Positions 8,371-14,496 of a DNA stretch of 20,550 bases are shown here, in pieces; position 1 is the first letter of the stretch; each line of letters opens with the position of its first letter. The position numbers and the translations under genes were made by a program. Under the pieces are notes generated by a model. It did not search any database, had not been told where the DNA came from, and saw nothing but the letters and a program-made list of their open reading frames with translations. Location of the stretch: positions 1 through 20,550 of IMG/VR virus record IMGVR_UViG_3300006853_000065; one strand, 5' to 3'. Source of the stretch: a virus.

Positions 8371-10370
8371 CGCCGCAATCTCCCGCGATGCCAAGGTGGA
8401 CCGGGTAGTTCGGGTGGATTAGCAATAAATTCGTAAGTACCAAGCTCCCAACCCGGCCCTTGCGGTCGGACAGTACCATCGTAATCGATTGGTGAGGATG
8501 GAAATGTTCCACTATTTAACTGCGTAGCTTGACTCTCTCCAGCATTTATTGAGCTTACGCTATTAATTGTCAAATGAAAATCTCGCCCGGCCTGGTTGAC
8601 GAAGTTTGGATTATAACCACCAATTTGCCAAGAATTTGTACTACCCGTAACATCTGTACTCGTACCAAAATCGTTGAATTGGAAAGTCGTATTTCCATAA
8701 CTAATGTTGTTACGTAGACGTGTTCCGGAAGGCACCGTTTCTCCAGATACGCCTATAACGATACCGCCTTGAGGATTGTCAACAACAGTGTTATTGTAAA
8801 TACCTACATTAGTTGGCGCACGCCGGAGCTTGAGCGCCCCTCCACCCGCAAAACCAGTACCCCCACAACCCCAAGCTATGTTATTGTAAATTAAGATATC
8901 AGCTCCAGAAATTCCAGCTGATGGTTGAACTAGAATACCTCGCCCGTTCGTGTTATGCATCAAATTTGAACGAACTACGCTACGATCTGTACTCTCTATT
9001 GCGTCATCACTAAAAAGATGAGCTAAATAGCCCGTACCGAGGTAGGCTTCGCAGCCTTCTATGAGATTGTCTGCCCCAGCCGGATATACACAATGCGAAG
9101 CGCCGGGTGACGCAGTGTAGGTATAATCGTGACCAACACAACGTATAAACTCGTGATGATGCCCGCCTGATACAACAAAAATGCCATTTCCTAAGTTGTT
9201 GTGATGGCCGGTACACCGATCGAATCGATTGTGATGAGCAGCCGTAGACAAGTTACCAGCAGTAGATACGGTGCCAACATAAGCACCCTTGGCTCCACTC
9301 AAAAAATCGAAAGTCAGTTGCCGAATTATGATATATTGTCGAGCGCTACCAGTATGATGAAAAGCTGGATCAGTAGGTGGTTTGATTACCGGAATGTGTC
9401 CAGAATCAGCACCCACAATCGTAGCAACCGCAAACGATGTACTTGCCGGAAATTGATGAGTAACGTTAAAGCTTTCGGCATAATCGCCCGTCCGGCCAAG
9501 TACCACATCACCATCGTTAGCAACCATCTGCGTACGCGCTTTTTCGTAGGTACGCCAAGGCAGCGCACTAGAGCCATTGCCCGTAGTATCACTTCCGGTT
9601 GTCGCGACATAGAATGTGTCAGCTACGGCACGGGCGGGTGGTACGAAAGGTATCGGAATCCAACCATCGAAATTGGAGATCCAAGCAGCGTAGCCAAGAC
9701 CCGCGCCCAGCCCCCAACGTAGGAAAGTTCTACGATCAAGCCACGCCCGCTTCTCTATTGCACAACGTATACAACCGTGCCATACTAGATGAGTAGTTGC
9801 TGCCAGTGTATCTAGGGTATAATCTTCGAAGCCTGATTGGTCACACTTCTTGCAGCGCCATTCGATCATCTGATCGATTTCGCGCAATGTAATTTCATGT
9901 AGATGTGTAGCTTGCGGAATATATTTAGTCTTTGTACTAAGGAAACGTTGCTTTATTTCTTTCCATGTAACCGATTCTTCTCCGACTGGTACAGTCGTGT
10001 GATGCTCGCATGGGGCGATTGTGTGTTCGTAAAGCTCAGTAATAGCGTGTACACGAAGGGCGGGCGACACCCGTCCCCTAGCTGCTTGTGTCACATATTG
10101 ACGCCAGGGCAAGGACACTTCTCCACGACGAACGATACCGCTTCCTGGCTCTGGTTCCAGCAGTCGTTCCGTGTTAAAACGCCGCCAACGCTGCAATGGA
10201 GTCATGCGAGCTAGATCCCACAAAGTAGGGTCGTTGTGCCGCAGTTGTCGCTCACTCACATAGGGAACTGGCTTAGAAATGATTGTGGGTGCCAGCTTGC
10301 TAATCTGCTCGCGTGTCAACGCTGGTGCTAGCGCCCGGCCTACTAATCTGCGTGTCTCTAATGTGTACAT
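8367..10370 (-). CDS. Right-handed beta-helix protein (tail-spike or polysaccharide-binding type) with internal Tat-like signal
   Basis: A 667-aa protein in four parts. Residues 1-170 are helical and charged with no recognised domain. Residues 173-203 hold CKKC and CIRC pairs, a likely zinc ribbon. Residues 212-250 look like a Tat signal: DRRTFLRWG, a hydrophobic Gly/Ala run, and ARAVA before a new domain. From about 251, DTFYVATTGSD followed by PWRTYEKA is the standard opening of secreted right-handed beta-helix proteins, and many N-N-x-I/V-rich coils follow (for example ILIYNNIAWG, VGIYNNTVVD). It ends with DYDGTVRPQGPGWELGTYEF (629-648), typical of choice-of-anchor-Q proteins. Such folds bind or cut polysaccharides; no catalytic residues could be assigned. 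It is a good candidate for a receptor-binding or depolymerase spike, though the Tat-like signal suggests export instead. Confidence 0.75.
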   Translation of the reverse strand: MYTLETRRLVGRALAPALTREQISKLAPTIISKPVPYVSERQLRHNDPTLWDLARMTPLQRWRRFNTERLLEPEPGSGIVRRGEVSLPWRQYVTQAARGRVSPALRVHAITELYEHTIAPCEHHTTVPVGEESVTWKEIKQRFLSTKTKYIPQATHLHEITLREIDQMIEWRCKKCDQSGFEDYTLDTLAATTHLVWHGCIRCAIEKRAWLDRRTFLRWGLGAGLGYAAWISNFDGWIPIPFVPPARAVADTFYVATTGSDTTGNGSSALPWRTYEKARTQMVANDGDVVLGRTGDYAESFNVTHQFPASTSFAVATIVGADSGHIPVIKPPTDPAFHHTGSARQYIIIRQLTFDFLSGAKGAYVGTVSTAGNLSTAAHHNRFDRCTGHHNNLGNGIFVVSGGHHHEFIRCVGHDYTYTASPGASHCVYPAGADNLIEGCEAYLGTGYLAHLFSDDAIESTDRSVVRSNLMHNTNGRGILVQPSAGISGADILIYNNIAWGCGGTGFAGGGALKLRRAPTNVGIYNNTVVDNPQGGIVIGVSGETVPSGTRLRNNISYGNTTFQFNDFGTSTDVTGSTNSWQIGGYNPNFVNQAGRDFHLTINSVSSINAGESQATQLNSGTFPSSPIDYDGTVRPQGPGWELGTYEFIANPPELPGPPWHRGRLRR

Positions 10371-10376
10371 TGATTC

Positions 10377-10973
10377 TCAGTCGTTAGTCGTGAAATTGCA
10401 GATTCCTTCTGCTGCTGCCATAGCTGTCGTACTATTGTCAGCACTAGTAGTTACGAAGCGAACCGATAGTGCAGTTGCGAAACTTCCACCATCGACGCTA
10501 GGCATGTACGAATTTCCTGCGTTGGCCGGCAGGTAGAGAGTTACGATTGGTGAACTAGCTGACGTAGGAGAAGCTACATTGTACAAATGAGCCCAGGCCG
10601 GCGTGCTAGCATTGCTATTAGTACAGCTAGCATGATAAAGAATCTTGGCGCCCGTCCCAACCTGAGTAGCATCTTGGTTAGCACCGCTAGCTGTCTTTAC
10701 TCGACGGAGTGTTTTGCCAACCTCACGAAGCGTTACAAACATGTTCCCTTGCAGGTCAATGTAACAGGGATTCTGGTTTGTGTTAGTAAGAGATGGCGCG
10801 CTAGATACCGCAACACACGGCAATACAGGCGTCTTGGCAGTTGCATTAGTAGAGTTATCCGCGCCTCCGATTAGAGGAGTGCCATTACCGTAATGAACAT
10901 TTACCGATTGGGCAACTACGCTAGTCGGAACTAGAAATAGTGCTAGTGTTAGTGCGAGAATCAGCTTTTTCAT
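10377..10973 (-). CDS. Exported protein with Sec signal peptide and four cysteines, unknown function
   Basis: A 198-aa protein. Residues 1-21 (MKKLILALTLALFLVPTSVVA) are a clear signal peptide, cleaved before QSVNV. The mature part has four cysteines (53, 70, 117, 192), an even number compatible with two disulfides in the periplasm, and a beta-rich C-terminal half (IVTLYLPANAGNSY, then ALSVRFVTTSADNSTT) resembling small jelly-roll-like phage structural proteins. The ATG has a strong GGGGAGG ribosome site about 10 bases upstream, so expression may be high. It lies between a beta-rich structural-type gene and the beta-helix gene. I do not recognise a family. Confidence 0.65.
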   Translation of the reverse strand: MKKLILALTLALFLVPTSVVAQSVNVHYGNGTPLIGGADNSTNATAKTPVLPCVAVSSAPSLTNTNQNPCYIDLQGNMFVTLREVGKTLRRVKTASGANQDATQVGTGAKILYHASCTNSNASTPAWAHLYNVASPTSASSPIVTLYLPANAGNSYMPSVDGGSFATALSVRFVTTSADNSTTAMAAAEGICNFTTND

Positions 10974-10978
10974 TTTGC

Positions 10979-11428
10979 TTACACCTCCCCGAAGTATTCA
11001 AGCTTCTGCGCGGCGACACTAGCTATCGCGTGAATCACATTCAAATTAGCAACCTGCAAGTCTTCGATCCAATCGCCCGGACGCAAGCCCAAGCCGTTGT
11101 TCAAAGTTAGTCCCGTAGTGCCAATGTCCACCCTAGCAGTTGGATCGTTTGTCGGCAAGGCGCGTATACGAAATCGGCGTGCCACAACAGAAACTGATAA
11201 AGCGGCTTCAGAACCAGTTGCCACTGTCACGACTCCACTAACTACTGCAGTAGCATTTAGTTGAGTTACTTTCACAGGTAAGCCATTAGCTTCAGTTATA
11301 TGTGTCTGCACATTCGATTCACCGTAGGCCATTTTGGTGTATGGCCAATTGTGCAGACTCCCGTCCTTATCGACTTTGAATGGGACCGGGCCGCCACTTC
11401 CTACGCCGCTAATTGCTTCGTCTGACAT
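10979..11428 (-). CDS. Beta-rich structural-type protein, unknown function
   Basis: A 149-aa protein with no signal peptide, cysteine or membrane segment. After a short polar N-terminus, residues 45-149 alternate strands and turns (NATAVVSGVVTVATGSEAAL, then VARRFRIRALPTNDPTARVD, then GLGLRPGDWIEDL), suggesting a small beta-sandwich like those of head or tail fibres. An AAGGA ribosome site lies about 8 bases before the ATG. Gap to the upstream gene is four bases. Its C-terminal half is reminiscent of the C-terminal half of the following exported protein, but I could not align them reliably. Confidence 0.6.
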   Translation of the reverse strand: MSDEAISGVGSGGPVPFKVDKDGSLHNWPYTKMAYGESNVQTHITEANGLPVKVTQLNATAVVSGVVTVATGSEAALSVSVVARRFRIRALPTNDPTARVDIGTTGLTLNNGLGLRPGDWIEDLQVANLNVIHAIASVAAQKLEYFGEV

Positions 11429-11432
11429 TTCG

Positions 11433-11744
11433 CTAGTCCTTTGCGATCCGTAGGGAGCAGCCCTTGCCGATCCATTGTGATATGTTTATGTCATCGGCCG
11501 GGCACCCATGCAAGCACATGCCCATTGCTTCGAGAACGCCGTCCGGCCGTAGCATCATAATTGACATGCCCGGATAGCGTATCTCCCATGCCTTGCAATA
11601 GGTGGCGCCCGGTATTCCGATAACGTCGTCGATTCGAAGGTTGTGGCAATGCAACTGCATTCCGTTTTTCACAGCCGTACAGCATTGCCCACAACGATTG
11701 CACTCACCTTCGAGACGAAGGACTGGAAGACTACGTTGTGCCAT
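11433..11744 (-). CDS. Cysteine-cluster protein of YkgJ type (metal or Fe-S binding)
   Basis: A 103-aa protein with nine cysteines. The N-terminal cluster GECNRCGQCCTA (C15-x2-C18-x2-C21-C22) is the hallmark of YkgJ-type zinc/iron-chelating proteins, and further cysteines at 33, 50, 77, 81 and 96 could complete the metal site. Histidines at 32 and 34 flank one of them. The family has no firmly established function; some members are annotated as Fe-S cluster proteins. It overlaps the upstream 64-aa gene by 14 bases. Its presence in a head/tail operon is unexpected. It may mature or modify a virion protein, or be a cargo gene. Confidence 0.65.
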   Translation of the reverse strand: MAQRSLPVLRLEGECNRCGQCCTAVKNGMQLHCHNLRIDDVIGIPGATYCKAWEIRYPGMSIMMLRPDGVLEAMGMCLHGCPADDINISQWIGKGCSLRIAKD

Positions 11745-11925
11745 CGTCAGTGATCTCGACCCAAGCGCCCTGCGAGAACGCAGCGGTCATGAAACGTATA
11801 ACTCGGACGCAGATAACTCCAGCTTGTGTGACTCCACCATGCGCGTAAACCCAAGTGTTGTCACCGGCCGGGCCTTTGGCAATCGCCCTTGCGTCAGCTG
11901 CTGCTACCGTGCTAAAAGCTGCCAT
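11731..11925 (-). CDS. Small protein of unknown function
   Basis: A 64-aa protein starting with ATG at 11925, overlapping the end of the upstream gene by 22 bases and the start of the cysteine-cluster gene by 14. It begins with an Ala-rich helix, then strands (WVYAHGGVTQAGVICVRVIRF), and ends in an acidic tail. It has no signal peptide. It could be a small head-stabilising or decoration subunit. The overlapping layout is typical of phage genes and supports that it is real; function unknown. Confidence 0.5.
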   Translation of the reverse strand: MAAFSTVAAADARAIAKGPAGDNTWVYAHGGVTQAGVICVRVIRFMTAAFSQGAWVEITDDGTT

Positions 11926-12578
11926 GTCGCTCTCCCTTGTCTATCGTTGAAGAACTCGCGTGTCCATCCCGACATGCTACGGACTACGTGACGGAATTCT
12001 GGCAAACGATTCATCTCTGAAATGACTTGATTGCGAATGCCGGGTTCTCCGTGCGGAGAGTAGTTGATGCCGTGGCCCTCGAAAAAGCGGCGACAAGGAC
12101 TACCCGGACACCCGGTCAGGATAATCGGAGCGCAACCCATGATCCATGCAATTTGCATTGCGAAATAGCCTGACAAAGCGAATAGCGGATTTAGCTTATC
12201 CCAATCAAACCAGTTCGGATTCTCATCTAAAAGCTTTGGCCGAATGTTATAGGAATGGAAACTGATCTTAGTTTCGTGTTTAGGATGGATGTAGCGGACC
12301 CAACGCCATGTTTCGAGGTTGGGCGCGTGCAACGAACACCAGTGGTCAACATGTGGGAGGAACATGCCAACGTCGTTGACCGCGAAGATCAAGGCAGTTG
12401 GGAAGGCCGGGCGTATCTCATCGAGATCGAGGAAACAAGAGTGGGCACTGCCCACGATTATAGCGGCCTGGCCCTTTGCGCTGTCTATTAGACTAGCGAC
12501 GTTGCCATTGCCACTATAACCGTGAGCCTGCCAGGAGCTTCCATATGTGCCCATTCCTGGCATGTTGAAGTTAGCCAT
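11904..12578 (-). CDS. Rossmann-like protein resembling DUF115 / glycosyltransferase-type families
   Basis: A 224-aa protein. AIIVGSAHSCFLDLDEI (39-55) looks like a first beta strand and nucleotide-binding loop (usual form G-x-G-P/S-S-L). FAVNDVGMFLPHVDHWCSLH (65-84) matches the next strands of phage and bacterial proteins near DUF115 and the CstI-type sialyltransferase group, where a V-N and a D-x-x-x-S-x-H pattern recur. SGYFAMQIAWIMGCAPIILT (136-155) and GCPGS give the usual helix then a strand ending near G-x-D/P. By analogy it may bind a nucleotide sugar or phosphate. Function is inferred only from this fold likeness. It directly follows the decoration-type gene (TAA then ATG) and is an odd insertion in a head module. 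Confidence 0.5.
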   Translation of the reverse strand: MANFNMPGMGTYGSSWQAHGYSGNGNVASLIDSAKGQAAIIVGSAHSCFLDLDEIRPAFPTALIFAVNDVGMFLPHVDHWCSLHAPNLETWRWVRYIHPKHETKISFHSYNIRPKLLDENPNWFDWDKLNPLFALSGYFAMQIAWIMGCAPIILTGCPGSPCRRFFEGHGINYSPHGEPGIRNQVISEMNRLPEFRHVVRSMSGWTREFFNDRQGRATWQLLAR

Positions 12579-13010
12579 TTAGGCGACTGGCAACACCGTG
12601 AAATGACCCTTTAGGATCTTGCCAACGGTGATTGCCGCGCCCGCATCTACCGCGACGACGATTGTTTCCGCGGCCGGGCGATAGTTGTAGGCACCTACCG
12701 CCAGGCCCGTTACCGACAGCCCGGTCGTTGCAAACGACGTTGCCGCCAAGTAACGCGCGGCCGAACCAGCATCGCCGAGTGCGATTGTCACCGATGTTCC
12801 GAGTCCGTCAGTGATTGCGAACAGGCCAACTACAGCAGCATTTGCCGGCAGGCGACAAATGTTGTAGGTATCGGCGATGGTCGCTGGCGAGAGCCCGATC
12901 AACTCGAACGGAATCGCAACCTGACGCGCGTAGACGTTACGAGCATCTTGTAGATACTTGTTGACCCACGCGCTCGCGTAACCCGCAGTGTCACGAAGGA
13001 CAGCTGACAT
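12579..13010 (-). CDS. Head decoration / structural-type protein
   Basis: A 143-aa protein directly after the major capsid gene. It has the strongest ribosome site seen here (AAAGGAGG, about 9 bases before the ATG), as expected for a protein needed in many copies. The N-terminus (WVNKYLQDARNVYARQVAIP) is helical, then a beta-rich core with repeated Gly/Ala/Val strands and the motif LGDAGSAARYLAATSFATTG. It ends VGKILKGHFTVLPVA. Its size, location and composition fit a capsid cementing or decoration protein, like those found beside capsid genes in BPP-1-type podoviruses, but sequence identity to a named family could not be checked. Confidence 0.55.
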   Translation of the reverse strand: MSAVLRDTAGYASAWVNKYLQDARNVYARQVAIPFELIGLSPATIADTYNICRLPANAAVVGLFAITDGLGTSVTIALGDAGSAARYLAATSFATTGLSVTGLAVGAYNYRPAAETIVVAVDAGAAITVGKILKGHFTVLPVA

Positions 13011-13019
13011 TGTCGTTTT

Positions 13020-13027
13020 CCTCCTTT
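13020..13027 (-). promoter_or_regulatory. Strong ribosome binding site of the decoration-type gene
   Basis: On the minus strand the sequence reads AAAGGAGG, a near-perfect match to the anti-Shine-Dalgarno complement, nine bases before the ATG at 13010. It is much stronger than the site in front of the capsid gene itself, suggesting high translation of this gene. Confidence 0.75.
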
Positions 13028-13030
13028 CCC

Positions 13031-13990
13031 TTAGTTTTCTTTCACGTCGTTAGAGACAACGCCACCTTCCCAGACACGGCAAGGCGCCATCATCATCGCC
13101 TGACGTACCTGGATAGGCCGGGACTGGAGGTCAACACGCACATCGATTGTTGGAGGGCCGGCCGGACGGCCAATAGCAAGGCCGAGTGCCGACTTGTGGA
13201 AGTGAACGACAACACGCGCGCCCGCACCGGCACTACCCAAAGGCAGCATCCGGCCCAGCACTGTCGTACCATCGGTTGACACGACGTCTGGGATTTCAAC
13301 CCATGTGAAACCTTCCCACACGAGTCCATTGATCGTGCCGCGATCGTGGATTTGGTTCTTTGTGAAGTCTGACGATGATGCCTGCGTGATCGCCATTAGA
13401 TCGCGAACCTGGCCGGGCGAGTACAACGTGATACGCTCGCCAAGCCCTTGTGGAACACCTGACTTCGACAACAGTTCGTTGGCACCGATAATGTCAACCA
13501 ACGCCCACGCTGTCGAACCACCGATGTTCTTGCGACGTGCCGAAGGCAGCGCCAACGACGTGTAGGTGATGACGCCCGTGCCCGCAGCGACAGCCGCGAC
13601 CTGCACACTACCGAGCAAGCCGTCGATAATGTGCTTGTCCGCGCGTCGGCCGATGGCGTACACGATAGTACGCGTATAGCCGTTACGCGGTTCGATCATC
13701 GCACGAAGCGAGTTCTCGTCAGACACTAGGACTGCGGCATCGGACGAGACCAACGTGCACGCCCGGCGCGAATGCTCAGGATTGAGCACCTGCATCGGGG
13801 CAAAAGGTGAAACAACGTCATTCGCCATAACGTTGCCCAGCCGATCGAAATGATCGATCGCACCAGAAACGTTACGGTGAACCATGCCCGGATCGAGATA
13901 CTTCTCCAACATCGATCCTTCCTGTTGATAGGTCAACAGGAGCATGTCGTGGAACCGCGGAACCCATGTTTGGTCAGCAGTTACGCTCAT
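13031..13990 (-). CDS. Major capsid protein (Phage_capsid_2-like, HK97-type fold expected)
   Basis: A 319-aa protein that fits the podovirus capsid pattern: N-terminal FHDMLLLTYQQEGSMLEKYL (about 13-32), a segment DHFDRLGNVMAND, then PEHSRRACTLVSSDAAVLVS, and the helix YAIGRRADKHIIDGLLGSV characteristic of capsid proteins in the Phage_capsid_2 group (A-x-G-R-R-x-D). Length is normal for such capsids. It follows a scaffold-like gene and two small genes and precedes a decoration-type gene. The ribosome site is weak (GAG about 9 bases before ATG) and two hairpins lie just upstream, so its expression may be controlled at RNA level. Confidence 0.85.
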   Translation of the reverse strand: MSVTADQTWVPRFHDMLLLTYQQEGSMLEKYLDPGMVHRNVSGAIDHFDRLGNVMANDVVSPFAPMQVLNPEHSRRACTLVSSDAAVLVSDENSLRAMIEPRNGYTRTIVYAIGRRADKHIIDGLLGSVQVAAVAAGTGVITYTSLALPSARRKNIGGSTAWALVDIIGANELLSKSGVPQGLGERITLYSPGQVRDLMAITQASSSDFTKNQIHDRGTINGLVWEGFTWVEIPDVVSTDGTTVLGRMLPLGSAGAGARVVVHFHKSALGLAIGRPAGPPTIDVRVDLQSRPIQVRQAMMMAPCRVWEGGVVSNDVKEN

Positions 13991-14000
13991 TGTTTATTCT

Positions 14001-14022
14001 CGCTGGTGGCGATCACCCAGCG
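14001..14022 (-). promoter_or_regulatory. Hairpin directly upstream of the capsid start
   Basis: Minus-strand RNA would contain CGCTGG and CCAGCG separated by a 10-base loop, a perfect 6-bp stem ending about 10 bases before the capsid ATG. It touches the weak ribosome site (GCGAG), so it may influence translation or protect a processed 5' end. No U-tract follows, which argues against a classical terminator. Confidence 0.5.
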
Positions 14023-14025
14023 GCC

Positions 14026-14049
14026 GGGTTCCCCGCACAATGCGGACCC
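14026..14049 (-). promoter_or_regulatory. Second hairpin in the pre-capsid gap
   Basis: In the minus-strand RNA, GGGT-CCGCA pairs with TGCGG-ACCC around a TTG loop, with a three-base bulge on one side. The nine base pairs, all but two G-C, make it stable. It lies three bases from the first hairpin, forming a double structure. No U-run follows. A processing or stability element is more likely than a terminator. Confidence 0.45.
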
Positions 14050-14125
14050 TAGCCTGCGGCATTCGGGCCGTTTCCGGCATCGCTTCGCTCGGTGGACGTC
14101 GATGCAACGTTACCCACCTTATGCG

Positions 14126-14341
14126 TTAACGCTTCCTCGCTTCGTAATCACGAATGTGTTTGGCAACGACTTCGCCGGGCATCCCGACCATTTCTACGAT
14201 ACGATCCTGGCTATAGCCACGCGAATGTGCGTTTTGGATCGCGTCGACGATGGCCGGGTGGTTCACGCTGACACCACGCACGGTGTTTTCACCATCGAAC
14301 GTGCGCCCTTTGGTGTCCTGATCCTTCGGCTCGTCTGCCAT
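14126..14341 (-). CDS. Small helical protein of unknown function
   Basis: I prefer the ATG at 14341 (71 aa), because it overlaps the upstream stop as TGATG and has AAGGAG about 8 bases ahead; a GTG three bases earlier is also in frame. The protein has a polar N-terminus, then two predicted helices with HPAIVDAIQNAHSRGYSQDR and IVEMVGMPGEVVAKHIRDYE. The second half resembles a small helix-turn-helix (R-G-Y-S-x-x-x-I, then G-M-P-x-x-x-V-x-K-H-I), so DNA or protein binding is possible. It lies between scaffold-like and capsid genes. Confidence 0.6.
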   Translation of the reverse strand: MADEPKDQDTKGRTFDGENTVRGVSVNHPAIVDAIQNAHSRGYSQDRIVEMVGMPGEVVAKHIRDYEARKR

Positions 14342-14493
14342 CACTTATACTCCTTTTTACCGTGCGCGGCGGCACGTTTTTCGGACAGCATTATCGCGAT
14401 TGCTGTCTTCCGCGATTTCACGATTGGACCATGCTTCGATCCAGAGTGGAGCTTCCCACGCTTGAACTTGGACATTACGGCTGTCCAAGGCAT
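14341..14493 (-). CDS. Very small basic protein, DUF6496-like
   Basis: A 50-aa frame beginning three bases after the scaffold-like gene's stop (ATG at 14493; an inner ATG at 14475 with GGA upstream would give 44 aa). It is Lys/Arg-rich: VMSKFKRGKLHSGSKHGPIV then KSRKTAIAIMLSEKRAA. This closely matches a short family common in phages and bacteria (F-K-x-G-x-L-x-S-G-S, then S-R-K-x-A-I-A-I-x-L-S-E-x-R), which I recall as DUF6496. Function is unknown; the basic charge hints at nucleic acid binding. The stop overlaps the next gene's ATG. Confidence 0.7.
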   Translation of the reverse strand: MPWTAVMSKFKRGKLHSGSKHGPIVKSRKTAIAIMLSEKRAAAHGKKEYK

Positions 14494-14496
14494 AGT

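Larger units (their letters stand above)
13991..14125 (-). other. Only real intergenic gap, upstream of the capsid gene
   Basis: These 135 bases are the longest stretch without a convincing gene. They contain two adjacent inverted repeats (listed separately) and a 28-codon ATG frame (13994-14080) without a good ribosome site. No clear -35/-10 pair or phage-type promoter could be recognised. Given the gapless packing elsewhere, the gap probably has a regulatory or RNA-processing role for capsid expression. Confidence 0.5.

Noticed and set aside
9201-9722. 173-codon open frame on the plus strand
   Set aside because: It is antisense to the beta-helix gene, Ser/Arg/Thr-rich and low in hydrophobic core residues; it arises from the repetitive Asn/Gly/Thr codons of the opposite strand.
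7618-10973. Possible diversity-generating retroelement, as in BPP-1-type phages
   Set aside because: No reverse transcriptase gene, template/variable repeat pair or C-type lectin-like end was seen; the candidate receptor-binding protein is a beta-helix.
13994-14080. 28-codon ATG frame in the pre-capsid gap
   Set aside because: It ends just before the capsid start, but has no convincing ribosome site, is Arg-rich, and covers the hairpins, so RNA structure is the better explanation.
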